From NCBI RefSeq assembly GCF_001428305.1, contig NZ_LMRZ01000006.1, forward strand, positions 497,904 to 561,903: a stretch of DNA of 64,000 nt, given 5' to 3'. The stretch comes from Janibacter sp. Soil728. GTDB taxonomy: Bacteria > Actinomycetota > Actinomycetes > Actinomycetales > Dermatophilaceae. The translations under genes and the position numbers were made by a program. Below are positions 26,708 through 36,099 of the stretch, piece by piece; the stretch's first letter is position 1, and each line of letters opens with the position of its first letter. Under the pieces are notes generated by a model that made no database searches, had not been told where the DNA came from, and saw nothing but the letters and a program-made list of their open reading frames with translations.

Positions 26708-27664
26708 GTGAGCACTACGACAGCAGTGGACCCGACCAAGACATCCAGCCTGAGGTCCGGGCGCCGGTTCGGGGACGCGATCTTCAGCGCGTTGTCCCAC
26801 TCCGCCGGCATCGTCATCCTCCTCGTCCTCATCGGCGTGACCTTCTTCCTCTTCTGGGGAGCCAAGGATGCCCTCGTGGCCGACGGGAGCGAGGTCCGCG
26901 GTGGCGCCGGCCTGATCGCCTACATCGGTCCGCTGATCTTCGGGACCCTGCTGTCCTCGATCATCGCCCTGCTCATCGCGGTGCCGCTCTCCATCGGGAT
27001 CGCCCTCTTCATCAGCCACTACGCCCCCCGCCGTCTGGCATCGGGCCTCGGCTACGTCGTCGACCTGCTCGCTGCCGTCCCGTCGATCATCTTCGGCCTC
27101 TGGGGCATGCAGATCGCCGGCAGCGCGGTCCCCTCCTTCGAGTTCCTCAACGAGTACCTCGGCTTCATCCCGTTGTTCTCGGGGACGGTGACCACCACAG
27201 GTCGCACGATGCTCATGATCGGCATCGTCCTGGCCATCATGATCCTGCCGATCATGACCGCGGTGAACCGTGAGGTCTTCCTCCAGACGCCGCGGCTGCA
27301 CGAGGAGGCCTCCTTGGCCCTCGGCGCCACCCGGTGGGAGATGATCCGCCAGACGGTCATCCCCTTCGGCAAGTCCGGTGTCGTCTCGGGGGCGATGCTC
27401 GGCCTCGGCCGCGCGCTCGGCGAGACGATGGCCGTGGCCATCATCCTGTCGGCCAGCGGCGGCGGGTACTCCTGGGAGCTGCTCTCGGCGAACACGCCGG
27501 GCACCATCGCAGGTGACATCGCCTTGAACTTCCCCGAGTCCTTCGGCGTCGAGCGCAGCACGCTCTTCGTCTCCGGCCTGGCGCTGTTCGTCGTCACCTT
27601 CCTCGTCAACATGTTCGCCCGCTGGATCATCTCCCGCCGGTCCGAGTTCTCTGGAGCCAACTGA
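26708..27664 (+). CDS. pstC: Phosphate ABC transporter permease PstC
   Basis: 318 residues from GTG 26708. Six membrane segments; the EAA loop that contacts PstB reads EEASLALGATRWEMIRQTVIP. With PstA it forms the phosphate channel in the cytoplasmic membrane. TGATG overlap with pstA shows coupling. The N-terminal 20 residues are polar and variable. Confidence 0.94.
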   Translation: MSTTTAVDPTKTSSLRSGRRFGDAIFSALSHSAGIVILLVLIGVTFFLFWGAKDALVADGSEVRGGAGLIAYIGPLIFGTLLSSIIALLIAVPLSIGIALFISHYAPRRLASGLGYVVDLLAAVPSIIFGLWGMQIAGSAVPSFEFLNEYLGFIPLFSGTVTTTGRTMLMIGIVLAIMILPIMTAVNREVFLQTPRLHEEASLALGATRWEMIRQTVIPFGKSGVVSGAMLGLGRALGETMAVAIILSASGGGYSWELLSANTPGTIAGDIALNFPESFGVERSTLFVSGLALFVVTFLVNMFARWIISRRSEFSGAN

Positions 27665-28725
27665 TGACCGCCACCACCCACGACGACGTCCAGGCGGTCG
27701 GTCGCCTCGAGAAGCCGGTCCGCTGGGCCATCCTCGCCGGCTCGGCCATCGCCGCGATCGCCCTGCTCGCCGCTCTCGGCGCGCTCAACCCGCTGAGCGT
27801 CGTCATCGTCGGCTCCCTGATCTACTGCACCGTCCTCTACGTGGCCGCGCGGGCCGTCGAAGGGGCCCGCCACGCCACGGACCGCCTGGTGACGGGGGTG
27901 GTCACCACAGCCTTCCTGCTGGCGATGGTGCCCCTCATCTCGGTGATCTGGACCATCGTGTCCAAGGGCCTGGACCGCCTCGACGTCGAGTTCTTCACCT
28001 TCTCGATGCGCGGCGTCGGCTCCGGTGACATCGGTGGTGCCTATCACGCGATCATCGGCACGATCCTCACGACCGGTATCGCGACCCTGATCTCGGTCCC
28101 CATCGGTCTCTTTGCCGCGATCTACCTCGTCGAGTACGGCAACAAGGGCGTCCTGGCCCGCGGCCTGACCTTCTTCGTCGACGTCATGACCGGCATCCCC
28201 TCGATCGTCGCCGGCCTCTTCGCCATCGGCTTCTTCACGATGATGCTCGGCGACGTCGCCTACCAGGCAGGCATCGTCGGAGCCGTCGCCCTGTCGGTGC
28301 TGATGATCCCGACCGTGGTCCGCTCGAGCGAGGAGATGCTGCGGCTGGTGCCCAACGAGCTGCGCGAGGCCAGCTACGCCCTGGGTGTGTCCAAGTGGCT
28401 GACCATCGCCAAGGTCGTCCTGCCCACCGCAATCGCCGGCCTCGCCACGGGGATCACCCTGGCGATCGCCCGCGTGATGGGTGAGACCGCCCCGCTCCTG
28501 ATCACCATGGGAGCCTCGCGCGCCGTCAACTTCAACCCCTTCGAGGGGTCGATGTCGGCGCTGCCGCTCTTCGCCTACAGCTCCTACGCCAACCCGGGCA
28601 CCAACAAGGAGGACAGCCTCGCTGCCGCATGGACCGCAGCCCTGGTCCTGATGGCGCTGGTCATGATCCTCAACATCGTCGCCCGCCTGATCAGCAAGTT
28701 CTTCGCCCCCAAGACCGGTCGCTGA
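27664..28725 (+). CDS. pstA: Phosphate ABC transporter permease PstA
   Basis: 353 residues, somewhat long because of two extra N-terminal hydrophobic segments and a polar lead. The EAA loop is REASYALGVSKWLTIAKVVLP; the core domain (about 110-350) has the six-segment PstA pattern with SGDIGGAYHAIIGT near its start. Partners PstC and PstB. 24 bases separate it from pstB. Confidence 0.94.
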   Translation: MTATTHDDVQAVGRLEKPVRWAILAGSAIAAIALLAALGALNPLSVVIVGSLIYCTVLYVAARAVEGARHATDRLVTGVVTTAFLLAMVPLISVIWTIVSKGLDRLDVEFFTFSMRGVGSGDIGGAYHAIIGTILTTGIATLISVPIGLFAAIYLVEYGNKGVLARGLTFFVDVMTGIPSIVAGLFAIGFFTMMLGDVAYQAGIVGAVALSVLMIPTVVRSSEEMLRLVPNELREASYALGVSKWLTIAKVVLPTAIAGLATGITLAIARVMGETAPLLITMGASRAVNFNPFEGSMSALPLFAYSSYANPGTNKEDSLAAAWTAALVLMALVMILNIVARLISKFFAPKTGR

Positions 28726-28749
28726 CGCGACCTGACAAGGAACCACCAC

Positions 28750-29529
28750 GTGTCCAAGCGCATCGACGTCAAGAACCTCGACATCTACTACAGCGACTTC
28801 CTCGCCGTGAAGGATGTCTCCGTCACCATCGAGCCGAGGTCGGTCACCGCCCTCATCGGCCCCTCCGGCTGCGGCAAGTCCACCTTCCTGCGCTCGCTCA
28901 ACCGCATGCACGAGGTCATCCCGGGCGCCCGCGTCGAGGGTGAGGTCATCATCGACGGGGAGAACCTCTACGGCAAGGGGATCGACCCGGTGATGGTCCG
29001 CCGCAAGGTGGGCATGGTCTTCCAGAAGCCCAACCCCTTCCCGACGATGTCCATCAAGGAAAACGTGCTGGCGGGGGTCAAGCTCAACAACAAGCGGATC
29101 GGGCGGACCGACGCCGACGAGCTGGTCGAGACCAGCCTGCGCGGCGCCAACCTCTGGAACGAGGTCAAGGACCGCCTCGACAAGCCGGGCTCGAGCCTGT
29201 CCGGTGGGCAGCAGCAGCGGCTGTGCATCGCACGGACGATCGCCGTGAAGCCCGAGGTCGTCCTCATGGACGAGCCGTGCTCGGCGCTGGACCCGATCTC
29301 CACGCTCGCGGTCGAGGACCTCATCGCGGAGCTGAAGGAGAACTACACGATCGTCATCGTCACCCACAACATGCAGCAGGCGGCGCGGTGCTCCGACCGC
29401 ACCGGCTTCTTCAACATCGAGGGCACCGGCAAGCCGGGTCAGCTCGTGGAGTTCAACGACACGCAGACGATCTTCAACACCCCGTCGGAGAAGGCCACCG
29501 AGGACTACATCTCGGGCCGCTTCGGGTGA
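28750..29529 (+). CDS. pstB: Phosphate ABC transporter ATPase PstB
   Basis: 259 residues from GTG 28750, the standard PstB length. Walker [10 protein letters not shown], signature LSGGQQQRL, Walker [14 protein letters not shown] and the switch His in [10 protein letters not shown] are all intact. The PstB-typical [16 protein letters not shown] segment follows Walker A. Powers phosphate import and takes part in PhoU/SenX3 signalling. Last gene of the operon, ending before a hairpin shared with pit. Confidence 0.96.
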   Translation: MSKRIDVKNLDIYYSDFLAVKDVSVTIEPRSVTALIGPSGCGKSTFLRSLNRMHEVIPGARVEGEVIIDGENLYGKGIDPVMVRRKVGMVFQKPNPFPTMSIKENVLAGVKLNNKRIGRTDADELVETSLRGANLWNEVKDRLDKPGSSLSGGQQQRLCIARTIAVKPEVVLMDEPCSALDPISTLAVEDLIAELKENYTIVIVTHNMQQAARCSDRTGFFNIEGTGKPGQLVEFNDTQTIFNTPSEKATEDYISGRFG

Positions 29530-29566
29530 CGGACCGCCCCCTTCGTCGGGGGCCAGCAGGACGACG

Positions 29567-29603
29567 ACGGCCGACGGACCCGCAGGGGGGATCCGTCGGC
29601 CGT
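29567..29603. terminator. Hairpin between convergent pstB and pit
   Basis: Perfect 12-bp arms (29567-29578 and 29592-29603) with a 13-base loop containing a G-run. It is the only strong structure in the 93-base gap between the two stops, so it probably ends both transcripts. A CCCCTTCG octamer lies just before it. Confidence 0.6.
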
Positions 29604-29622
29604 TCGTCGTGCCGAAGGTGCG

Positions 29623-30624
29623 TCAGACGGGGAAGACCAGCAACCCGATCCACATCATGACGGCCGCGCAGGCCCCCGCACCGGGGAAGGTGAAGATCCA
29701 GGCACCCACGATGTTCTTGGCGACGCCCCACCGGACGGCCTTGAGCGACTTCGTGGAGCCCACTCCCATGATCGCGGAGGTGATCGCGTGCGTCGTCGAG
29801 ATCGGGGCCCGGAGCATCGTGGCGACGTAGAGGATCGACGCCGCGGTGACCTCGGCAGCAAAGCCCTGCGGCGGGTCGAGGTGGATGATGCCGCGACCCA
29901 GCGTGCGCATGATCCGCCAGCCACCAGCGTAGGTACCCATGGAGATCACGACGGCGGACATGACGAGGACCCACAACGGGATGCTGTGGTCGCCCCCCGG
30001 CTGGTGACCCGAGACCGTGAGGGCGAGCACGACGACACCGGCGGTCTTGGCGGCGTCCTGCATGCCGTGACCGAAGGCCATGGCCGCCGCGGAGACCGTC
30101 TGCGCCACCCGGAAGCCGCGCTTGGTCCGACCGGGGTTGGCATCGCGGAAGAGGCGCAGGATCAGCTTCATCACCAGGAAGCCGACGATGATGCCGACCA
30201 CGGGCGAGATGAGCATCGGGATGATGACCTTCTCGAAGATGCCCATCCACTTCACCGCAGCGCCAGCAGCCAGCGCGGCACCACCGAGCCCACCGATCAG
30301 GGCATGCGAGGAGGACGACGGGAGACCGAACCACCAGGTCAGCAGGTTCCAGATGATCGCGCCGAGCAGCGCCGCACCGCAGAGCACGAGGCCCAGGTTG
30401 CCATCCGGGGCGTCGATGATGCCCTTGCCCACGGTCTCGGCAACCTTGGCGCCGAAGAAGGCACCGAAGAGGTTGGCCACAGCGGCCATGGCGAGCGCGG
30501 CACGGGGCGTCAGCGCTCGCGTCGAGACCGAGGTCGCGATCGCGTTGGCCGCGTCATGGAAGCCGTTGGTGTAGTTGAAGCCCATCGCCAAGACGGTGAC
30601 GAGCGCAACGGGAAGCCACTCCAC
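29623..30624 (-). CDS. pit: PiT-family low-affinity phosphate transporter
   Basis: 333 residues from GTG 30624. Both PiT signatures are present: GFNYTNGFHDAANAIATSVS near the N terminus and AFGHGMQDAAKTAG in the second half, each flanked by hydrophobic segments. Imports metal-phosphate with the proton gradient. It follows the DUF47 gene by 5 bases; PiT-DUF47 pairs are widespread. It stands opposite the high-affinity pst operon. Confidence 0.93.
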   Translation of the reverse strand: MEWLPVALVTVLAMGFNYTNGFHDAANAIATSVSTRALTPRAALAMAAVANLFGAFFGAKVAETVGKGIIDAPDGNLGLVLCGAALLGAIIWNLLTWWFGLPSSSSHALIGGLGGAALAAGAAVKWMGIFEKVIIPMLISPVVGIIVGFLVMKLILRLFRDANPGRTKRGFRVAQTVSAAAMAFGHGMQDAAKTAGVVVLALTVSGHQPGGDHSIPLWVLVMSAVVISMGTYAGGWRIMRTLGRGIIHLDPPQGFAAEVTAASILYVATMLRAPISTTHAITSAIMGVGSTKSLKAVRWGVAKNIVGAWIFTFPGAGACAAVMMWIGLLVFPV

Positions 30625-30629
30625 GAGCG

Positions 30630-31265
30630 TCAGGACTCCTTGATGACGATGCTCTCGACCCGGTGCGCGACCGACTCGAAGCAATCGGCAGCCTGCTCGA
30701 GACGCTCGATGATGTCCTTGTGCTTGATGACCTCGATCGGATCGGTCACCGCCCCCGAGAAGAGGTCACGCAGCAGCGTGCGGTAGATGACATCGCCCTC
30801 GTTCTCCAGGCGGTTGATCTCCACCCAGTACTCCGGCAGCTCCTTCATCGTGGCCAGGCGCGGCATGGCGTCGGCCGTCAGCTGGGCCATCCGCACGATG
30901 ACCTCCATCTGAGCAGTGATGTCGGGCATCAGCCCGTTCATCCGGTAGAGCACGACCATCTGGCCGACCGACTCGATCGAGTCGGTGCAGTCGTCGAGGG
31001 AGGCAGCCAGCTCGACGATGTCGCCATGGTCGAAGGGCGTCACGAAGCTGGAGTTCACCTTGCGGATGATGGCGTGTGTCGCCTCGTCCGCTTCGTGCTC
31101 GATGTCCTTCAGGCGAGGCAGGAGCACCTCACGCTCGGCGGCATCTGCCGCCAACATCTGGGTGAGCAGGTCGGCCGCCAAGACGCTCTGACGAGCGCTG
31201 TCGGCGAAAAGCTGGAAGAACGCGTCGTCACGAGAGGACGGTTTGAAGATGCCCACGGGCGTCAT
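30630..31265 (-). CDS. DUF47 (PhoU-like) partner of the PiT transporter
   Basis: 211 residues, all alpha, resembling PhoU in fold, with DIEHEADEATHAIIRKV and the second-repeat segment DIIERLEQAADCFESVAHRVE. DUF47 proteins are thought to regulate the adjacent PiT transporter. Cytoplasmic. The 247 bases upstream (31266-31512) show no gene, promoter or repeat that I can support; no clear PHO box precedes it. Confidence 0.88.
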   Translation of the reverse strand: MTPVGIFKPSSRDDAFFQLFADSARQSVLAADLLTQMLAADAAEREVLLPRLKDIEHEADEATHAIIRKVNSSFVTPFDHGDIVELAASLDDCTDSIESVGQMVVLYRMNGLMPDITAQMEVIVRMAQLTADAMPRLATMKELPEYWVEINRLENEGDVIYRTLLRDLFSGAVTDPIEVIKHKDIIERLEQAADCFESVAHRVESIVIKES

Positions 31266-31512
31266 ACTCCGGTTCAGGGGTTGGAGCAGGGTCAGGACAC
31301 AGCGTAGGACCGACTCGACACCTTTGCGTCATCGGGCGTTCATCCAAGGGCATGGGGAGTGCACCGGGTCGGGAGCGCCTCACGGCGCACGGCCGCTCGT
31401 GGCGGCGTATTTTGGGACCCGGGGCTACCGCGACCCGGTGCACCTGATCAGCCTAACGGCGAGCAAGGTCACCTTCATTCCCGAGGAGCACCGCGCGTGT
31501 CGGGCGGATGTC

Positions 31513-32115
31513 TCAGTCGAGCGCGCCCCGCCGCCACAGACGGGCGCTGCCCTCCAGGTCCTCCGCCGTCGTCACCATCGCCGCCGCTGCGGCCACGTCG
31601 CCGTCCTCGAGGTGGGCACGTCCGGTGGCCACCACTCGGCAGAAGGCCGCTGCCCGCTCGAGGGCCACGGCGAGGTCGCCGTCGAAGACGCCACCGAGGA
31701 TCCGGTCGGACAGGTCCCTGACCTCGTCGGCACCGGGAGGGTCGACGACACCGGCGATCACGTGGCTGACCTGCGCGACGACCAGCCCCGACGCGTACTC
31801 ACGAGCGGCCACCTCGGGGTTGCGCTGGATCCATGCCCGCAGCACGTAGACCCGCCACAGCGCACCCGGAAGGCTGCGCGCGGGACGGCCCGCCCAGAGC
31901 TCGGCGAGGGTGTCGATGCCGAGGTCCTCGACGAGTCGGACGAGCCGGGCGGTGGTCACCGGCGAGGAGTCCCCCCGGCCGGCGTCGATGACCGTCTGCG
32001 CGGCAGCGTGCGCCGCCTCAGCGGCCTCCGCGGGGTCGGGCAGGGTGCCCCCGTGGGCCTCCATCGCATCAGGCCCGAAGTGGAGCGGCCGGCGGGGCTT
32101 GCCCGGCTCCGCCAC
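31513..32115 (-). CDS. Conserved hypothetical protein
   Basis: 200 residues, Ala-rich and mostly helical, without signal peptide or membrane segment. The central part (about 75-150) has an ordered pattern LWRVYVLRAWIQRNPEVAAREYASG. The stop of the enoyl-CoA hydratase gene lies 3 bases upstream on the same strand, so the two are likely one operon. I recognise no family and propose no function. Confidence 0.65.
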   Translation of the reverse strand: MAEPGKPRRPLHFGPDAMEAHGGTLPDPAEAAEAAHAAAQTVIDAGRGDSSPVTTARLVRLVEDLGIDTLAELWAGRPARSLPGALWRVYVLRAWIQRNPEVAAREYASGLVVAQVSHVIAGVVDPPGADEVRDLSDRILGGVFDGDLAVALERAAAFCRVVATGRAHLEDGDVAAAAAMVTTAEDLEGSARLWRRGALD

Positions 32116-32118
32116 GGC

Positions 32119-32859
32119 TCAGCCCTTGTTGCGGGTGAGGAGGGCGCGCACGAGGGTGACTGCCTCGGACTGGGACAGCTCGGTGCGCGAGGTCTCCCAC
32201 GAGGCGTGCAGCAGGCGCCGCATCTCGGAGTTGGCCCACAGGTGCTTGCCACCGAGATTGTCGGCAGCGTCCTTGAGTGCTGCGGCGACATCGCCGTCGG
32301 GAGCGAGCTCTGCGATCCCCCAGTCGTCTGCGGTCGATGCGTCCAGCGTGCGGCCGCCCAGACCGAAGGACAGTGCGCGCTGCTGGCCGATCGCCCGCGG
32401 CAGCAACCAGGCCAGACCCGGGTCTGGCGCGCCCGTGCCGCCCTTGGGTGCCACGCAGAAGGTCGAGTCCTCGGCGCAGAAGGCCAGGTCGCCCGCCAGC
32501 ACGAGCCCCAGGCCTGAGCCCATGGCCCGGCCGTGCACGCCGACGAGAACCAGCTTGCTCGAGGAGTTGAGCAGCGAGAAGAGCTCCTCGAGCGCGGCCG
32601 CCAGCTCGAAGACCGCTGTCGTCGGGTCATCGGCCGCCTCGGCATCGGTCGTGTCCGAGCCGAGGCAGAAGTCGTCGCCGTTGGCCGTCAGCGTGAGGAT
32701 GTCGACATAGGGGTCGCCGAGGGCTCGCTCGATCTGCTCGCGCAGGGCGCGAGCCATCTCGAGGTCGAGCGCGTTGCCGGCCTCGGGCCGGTCCAGGACG
32801 ATTCGGGCGAGGCGGTCGGATGCTTCATACGTAACTCCCACGTCCACAACCTTAGCCAT
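32119..32859 (-). CDS. Enoyl-CoA hydratase/isomerase family protein
   Basis: 246 residues. Crotonase fold: oxyanion-hole Gly region HGRAMGSGLGLVLAGDLAF and an N-terminal LDRPEAGNALDLEMARAL. The usual catalytic Glu positions after the second hole are replaced by APDPGLAWLLPRAIG, so hydratase activity is uncertain and other acyl-CoA chemistry is possible. No other fatty-acid genes adjoin. ATG 32859 is used; the downstream GTG is an alternative. Confidence 0.82.
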   Translation of the reverse strand: MAKVVDVGVTYEASDRLARIVLDRPEAGNALDLEMARALREQIERALGDPYVDILTLTANGDDFCLGSDTTDAEAADDPTTAVFELAAALEELFSLLNSSSKLVLVGVHGRAMGSGLGLVLAGDLAFCAEDSTFCVAPKGGTGAPDPGLAWLLPRAIGQQRALSFGLGGRTLDASTADDWGIAELAPDGDVAAALKDAADNLGGKHLWANSEMRRLLHASWETSRTELSQSEAVTLVRALLTRNKG

Positions 32860-32906
32860 CGCGCGGCCCGGAGCCCATGCCCGCTGCGGGGCCCCGTCGC
32901 CCGTGG

Positions 32907-33950
32907 TCACGGCTGGAGGTCGTGCTCGGGGCGGATGCCGCTCGCGGGGACGAGCCCGTGCTCCTCCAGCGCGGCCCGCAGCTGCTCGGCGGCGTCGATG
33001 TTGAGCGGGCTGCTCGTCCACGCCGGGATCGGCAGGTTGAGGTAGCGCTTCTCCTTCACGGCCGGCAGGTCCTTGGTCGCCGGGCTGGACTCCAGGACCT
33101 TGACCTTGTCGGCGAAGCTCTGCCCGTCGTAGTCGACGAAGGCGAAGAAGTCCGGCTGCGAGGAGACCAGCTGCTCCCACGAGACCTCGGTCCACGTGTC
33201 CTTGACCCCCGCCGTGGCGTTGGTGCCACCGGCGGCCTCGATGATCGCCTGGGGTGCGCCCTCGGAGCCCGAGGTGAAGATCTGCTTGGTGCCGGAGTCG
33301 AAGAGGAAGACCGTCGGCGGTCGCGTGGCCTGCGGGGCGTCCTCGAGAGCGGTCCGGCGGGCGGTGATGTCGGCGTTGACCCGCTCGGCGGCGTCCTCGC
33401 GCCCGGTGATCACACCGAGGTTGTCGATGTCCTCCCGCAGCGCGTCCCACGGCGGCATGGTGCCGCGCCGGCCGTCGGGCTGCCGGCAGCTCTCGGACAG
33501 GACGTAGCCGGCGATGTCGCGGTCGGCGAGCAGCTCGGGGGTGAGCTTGGTGTCCTCGGAGTACCCGTAGCTCCACCCGGCGAGCACCACGTCGGGTCGT
33601 CGGGCGATGACATTTTCCATCGTCGGGTAGTCGGGGGTCGCCTGCGTGAGGCCCTCGAGCGAGGCCGCGCCGTAGACCCGCGACAGCGGCCCGCGGGCGT
33701 CGTCGAGCCCGACGACACCCGCGACCTGGTCCTCGGCCCCGAGTGCGAGCACCATCGCCAGGAGGTTGCCGTCGCCGCCGACGTACATCCGCTGCGCGGG
33801 GGCGGGGAAGGGGGTGTCCACCCCGCAGTTGGTGACGGACACCTCGCTCGACACGGCCGTGGGTCGGGCGTCGGCGCCGCCGCTGCAGGCGGCGAGCAGA
33901 CCAGCGACGAGGACGAGTGCGGCTGCGCGAGCGGGACGAAGGGGGGTCAT
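32907..33950 (-). CDS. ABC transporter substrate-binding lipoprotein (likely corrinoid)
   Basis: 347 residues with signal peptide and lipobox LAAC. Periplasmic-binding-protein fold of the cluster joined by a single long helix (BtuF/FepB type), with RRPDVVLAGWSYG in the N lobe and PDFFAFVDYDGQ in the C lobe. The upstream cobalamin riboswitch makes vitamin B12 or another corrinoid the probable ligand; siderophores are the alternative. Its ATG overlaps the ATPase stop by 4 bases. Confidence 0.85.
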   Translation of the reverse strand: MTPLRPARAAALVLVAGLLAACSGGADARPTAVSSEVSVTNCGVDTPFPAPAQRMYVGGDGNLLAMVLALGAEDQVAGVVGLDDARGPLSRVYGAASLEGLTQATPDYPTMENVIARRPDVVLAGWSYGYSEDTKLTPELLADRDIAGYVLSESCRQPDGRRGTMPPWDALREDIDNLGVITGREDAAERVNADITARRTALEDAPQATRPPTVFLFDSGTKQIFTSGSEGAPQAIIEAAGGTNATAGVKDTWTEVSWEQLVSSQPDFFAFVDYDGQSFADKVKVLESSPATKDLPAVKEKRYLNLPIPAWTSSPLNIDAAEQLRAALEEHGLVPASGIRPEHDLQP

Positions 33951-34747
33951 GCCGGGACCTTCCGTGGGGCGGGGACGGGCGCACCCGGCCCGAGGACGAG
34001 GTGGACGCGGCCGGTCGCCGGGTCGGTGAGCTGGGTCGCGGCGACGTCGAAGACGTCGTGCACGATCGCCGGTGTCAGCACGTCGGCAGGCTCCCCGACG
34101 GCGTGCACGGCCCCGTCGTGGAGGACCGCCACGGCGTCGAAGTGCGCAGCTGCCAGCTGCAGGTCGTGGACGGCCGCGATGACGGTGCACCCGAGCGCGC
34201 GCACCGTCTCCAGCAGCTGGATCTGGTGATGGACGTCCAGGTGGTTGGTCGGCTCGTCGAGGACGAGCAGGTCGGCGCCCTGGGCGATGCCGCGGGCGAG
34301 GAGCACGCGGCGTCGCTCGCCGCCCGAGAGGTGCTGGCAGGGCCGGTCGACCTTGTCGGCCAGCCCCACGAGCTCGAGGGCGTGCATGACGAGAGGGGCC
34401 TCCCCCTTCGCGTCGACGGCCCAGGGTGGCCGGTGCGGGATACGGCCCATGGCGACCATCTCGCCGACGAGCAGGTCCTCGGGTGGACCCTCCTCCTGCG
34501 CCACGTACGCGACCCGGGTGGCGCGCTGGCGGGAGGTGAGGGTCGCGAGGTCCCTCCCGTCGATCTCCACGGTCCCGGCGGCTGGCGGACGCAGCCCGAC
34601 GAGGGCGCGGATGAGGGTCGACTTGCCGCTGCCGTTGCGCCCCACGAGGGCGAGCATCGAGCCGCGGGGGACGTCGAGGTCGACACCCGTGACGATCGTG
34701 TGGCCGCCGACGGCGGCGGCGAGGCCGCGGCTGGACAGGTGGCTCAT
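33947..34747 (-). CDS. ABC transporter ATPase (BtuD/FecE-like)
   Basis: 266 residues. Walker A GRNGSGKST, signature LSGGERRRVLLARGIAQ, Walker B LLVLDEPTNHLD and switch His in AAVHDLQLA are intact. It belongs to the iron/B12 importer ATPases. Coupled by 4-base overlaps to the permease upstream and the binding protein downstream, so the order is permease-ATPase-binding protein. Confidence 0.9.
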   Translation of the reverse strand: MSHLSSRGLAAAVGGHTIVTGVDLDVPRGSMLALVGRNGSGKSTLIRALVGLRPPAAGTVEIDGRDLATLTSRQRATRVAYVAQEEGPPEDLLVGEMVAMGRIPHRPPWAVDAKGEAPLVMHALELVGLADKVDRPCQHLSGGERRRVLLARGIAQGADLLVLDEPTNHLDVHHQIQLLETVRALGCTVIAAVHDLQLAAAHFDAVAVLHDGAVHAVGEPADVLTPAIVHDVFDVAATQLTDPATGRVHLVLGPGAPVPAPRKVPA

Positions 34748-35802
34748 CCCTCTCCTCCTGAGTAGGTGTAGTGGCGCCGACCGAGCAGGGCCAAGAAGAT
34801 CGGGGCGCCGATGAGTCCGGTGACGACGCTCAGCGGGATCTCCTGAGGGCGCACGACGACACGGGCCGCGACGTCGACCCAGAGCATGAAGAGCGCCCCG
34901 CCGACGGCCGCGACCGGCAGGACGCAGCGGTGCCGGGCGCCGACGACGATGCGGGCCAGGTGGGGAACGACGAGTCCGACGAAGCCGATGCCGCCCGACA
35001 CCGCCACGAGCACGCCGACGAGGACGGACACGAGGACGAAGAGGGTGATCCGCAGCCCCGCGACCGGCACGCCGAGCGAGGCGGCGACCTCGGGGCCCGC
35101 CGCCAGCGCGTCGAGCCACGAGTGGAGTGCCATCAGGACCGCGACGGCGAGCGACACGGCGATCACCGAGGGCAGGACCTGGGCCCAGACGGCCCCCGAG
35201 AGGCTGCCGAGCAGCCAGAAGAGCACCGACTGGGTGGCCCGGGGGTCGGCGCTGAAGAAGACGAGGAAGCTCGACACGGACGAGAAGGCCGCCGACATCA
35301 CGACCCCGGTCAGCACGAGACGAAGGGGGGTGATCCCGCCCTGCGCCAGCGAGATCCCGAAGACGAGCGCGGTTGCGAGCAACGCTCCCCCGAGCGCGCC
35401 CAGGGACAGCGCCCAGATCCCGAAGCCGCTGAGCGCCCCGAGGACGATGACGAGCGTCGCGCCGACCCCAGCGCCCGAGGAGACACCGAGGAGATAGGGG
35501 TCAGCGAGCGGGTTGCGCACGAGGGTCTGCATGCAGGCGCCCGCGAGGGACAGCCCGGCGCCGACGACGAGCGCCATCAGCACCCGGGGGGCTCGCAGCT
35601 CCCAGACGATCGTGTCGTAGGAGGGGTCGCCGCCACGCCCCCCGGTCAGGCGGGCCTGCAGCACGTCGATCACGCCGGAGACCGCGAGCGGCTCCGAGCC
35701 GAGGGCGAGCGAGACGACGGCGCTGGCGGCCGTGGCGACGAGCAGGGTGAGGACGAGGGGTGCGGTCGGCAGGCGCCGTCCCCCGGGACGGTCGTGGGAC
35801 AC
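34744..35802 (-). CDS. ABC transporter permease (FecCD/BtuC family)
   Basis: 352 residues from GTG 35802, with about ten membrane segments. The FecCD signature GAGLSLAGACMQTLVRNPLADPYLLG is complete (given here as two overlapping parts: GAGLSLAGACMQ and RNPLADPYLLG), and the ATPase-contact loop includes ASLGVPVAGLR. First gene of the operon, preceded directly by a cobalamin riboswitch whose closing stem reaches its ribosome site. Confidence 0.9.
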   Translation of the reverse strand: MSHDRPGGRRLPTAPLVLTLLVATAASAVVSLALGSEPLAVSGVIDVLQARLTGGRGGDPSYDTIVWELRAPRVLMALVVGAGLSLAGACMQTLVRNPLADPYLLGVSSGAGVGATLVIVLGALSGFGIWALSLGALGGALLATALVFGISLAQGGITPLRLVLTGVVMSAAFSSVSSFLVFFSADPRATQSVLFWLLGSLSGAVWAQVLPSVIAVSLAVAVLMALHSWLDALAAGPEVAASLGVPVAGLRITLFVLVSVLVGVLVAVSGGIGFVGLVVPHLARIVVGARHRCVLPVAAVGGALFMLWVDVAARVVVRPQEIPLSVVTGLIGAPIFLALLGRRHYTYSGGEG

Positions 35803-35810
35803 GAAGGTCT

Positions 35811-35992
35811 CCAGTGCATCGGGGGCCTGATCGCGAGGCCCGGTCGGATGAGACGAGCCAGCAGGTTTTCGGACTCGGGATCGATCCGACGGGGTTCCTT
35901 CCCGGACCTCTCGGTCCAGTGGTTCCTACCCCGCCAGTCACCCATACCGCTGCGCGACAGCTCCGGACTCTCACCGGATTCCCTTGCACTGG
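35811..35992 (-). promoter_or_regulatory. Cobalamin riboswitch
   Basis: On the minus strand the conserved cobalamin core is visible: GGGAATCCGGTGAGAGTCCG followed by GAGCTGTCGCGCAGCGGT, and a B12-box-like AGTCCGAAAACCTGCTGGC. An 8-bp P1 stem pairs 35985-35992 with 35811-35818. The 3' arm of P1 runs into GGAGA, the apparent Shine-Dalgarno of the permease, so ligand binding should block translation. Confidence 0.85.
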
Positions 35993-36063
35993 TGTGCGTC
36001 TGACTCGCTCTGGACTCTACGGCACCATCCTCGCGACCCGCCCTCCCCCCTTCGCCCGATCCG

Positions 36064-36069
36064 TAGACT
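36064..36069 (+). promoter_or_regulatory. -10 box TAGACT before the S8 protease gene
   Basis: TAGACT fits TANNNT and lies 30 bases before ATG 36100, leaving a short leader that contains GAAGGGG as a probable Shine-Dalgarno. Confidence 0.4.
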
Positions 36070-36099
36070 GCGACGACTGCTCGGACGAAGGGGACGGAC

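Noticed and set aside
27052..29367. 771-codon open frame on the minus strand across pstC, pstA and pstB
   Set aside because: It is the antisense shadow of three well-supported pst genes; composition is Asp/Gly/Arg-rich without motifs, as expected in high-GC antisense frames.
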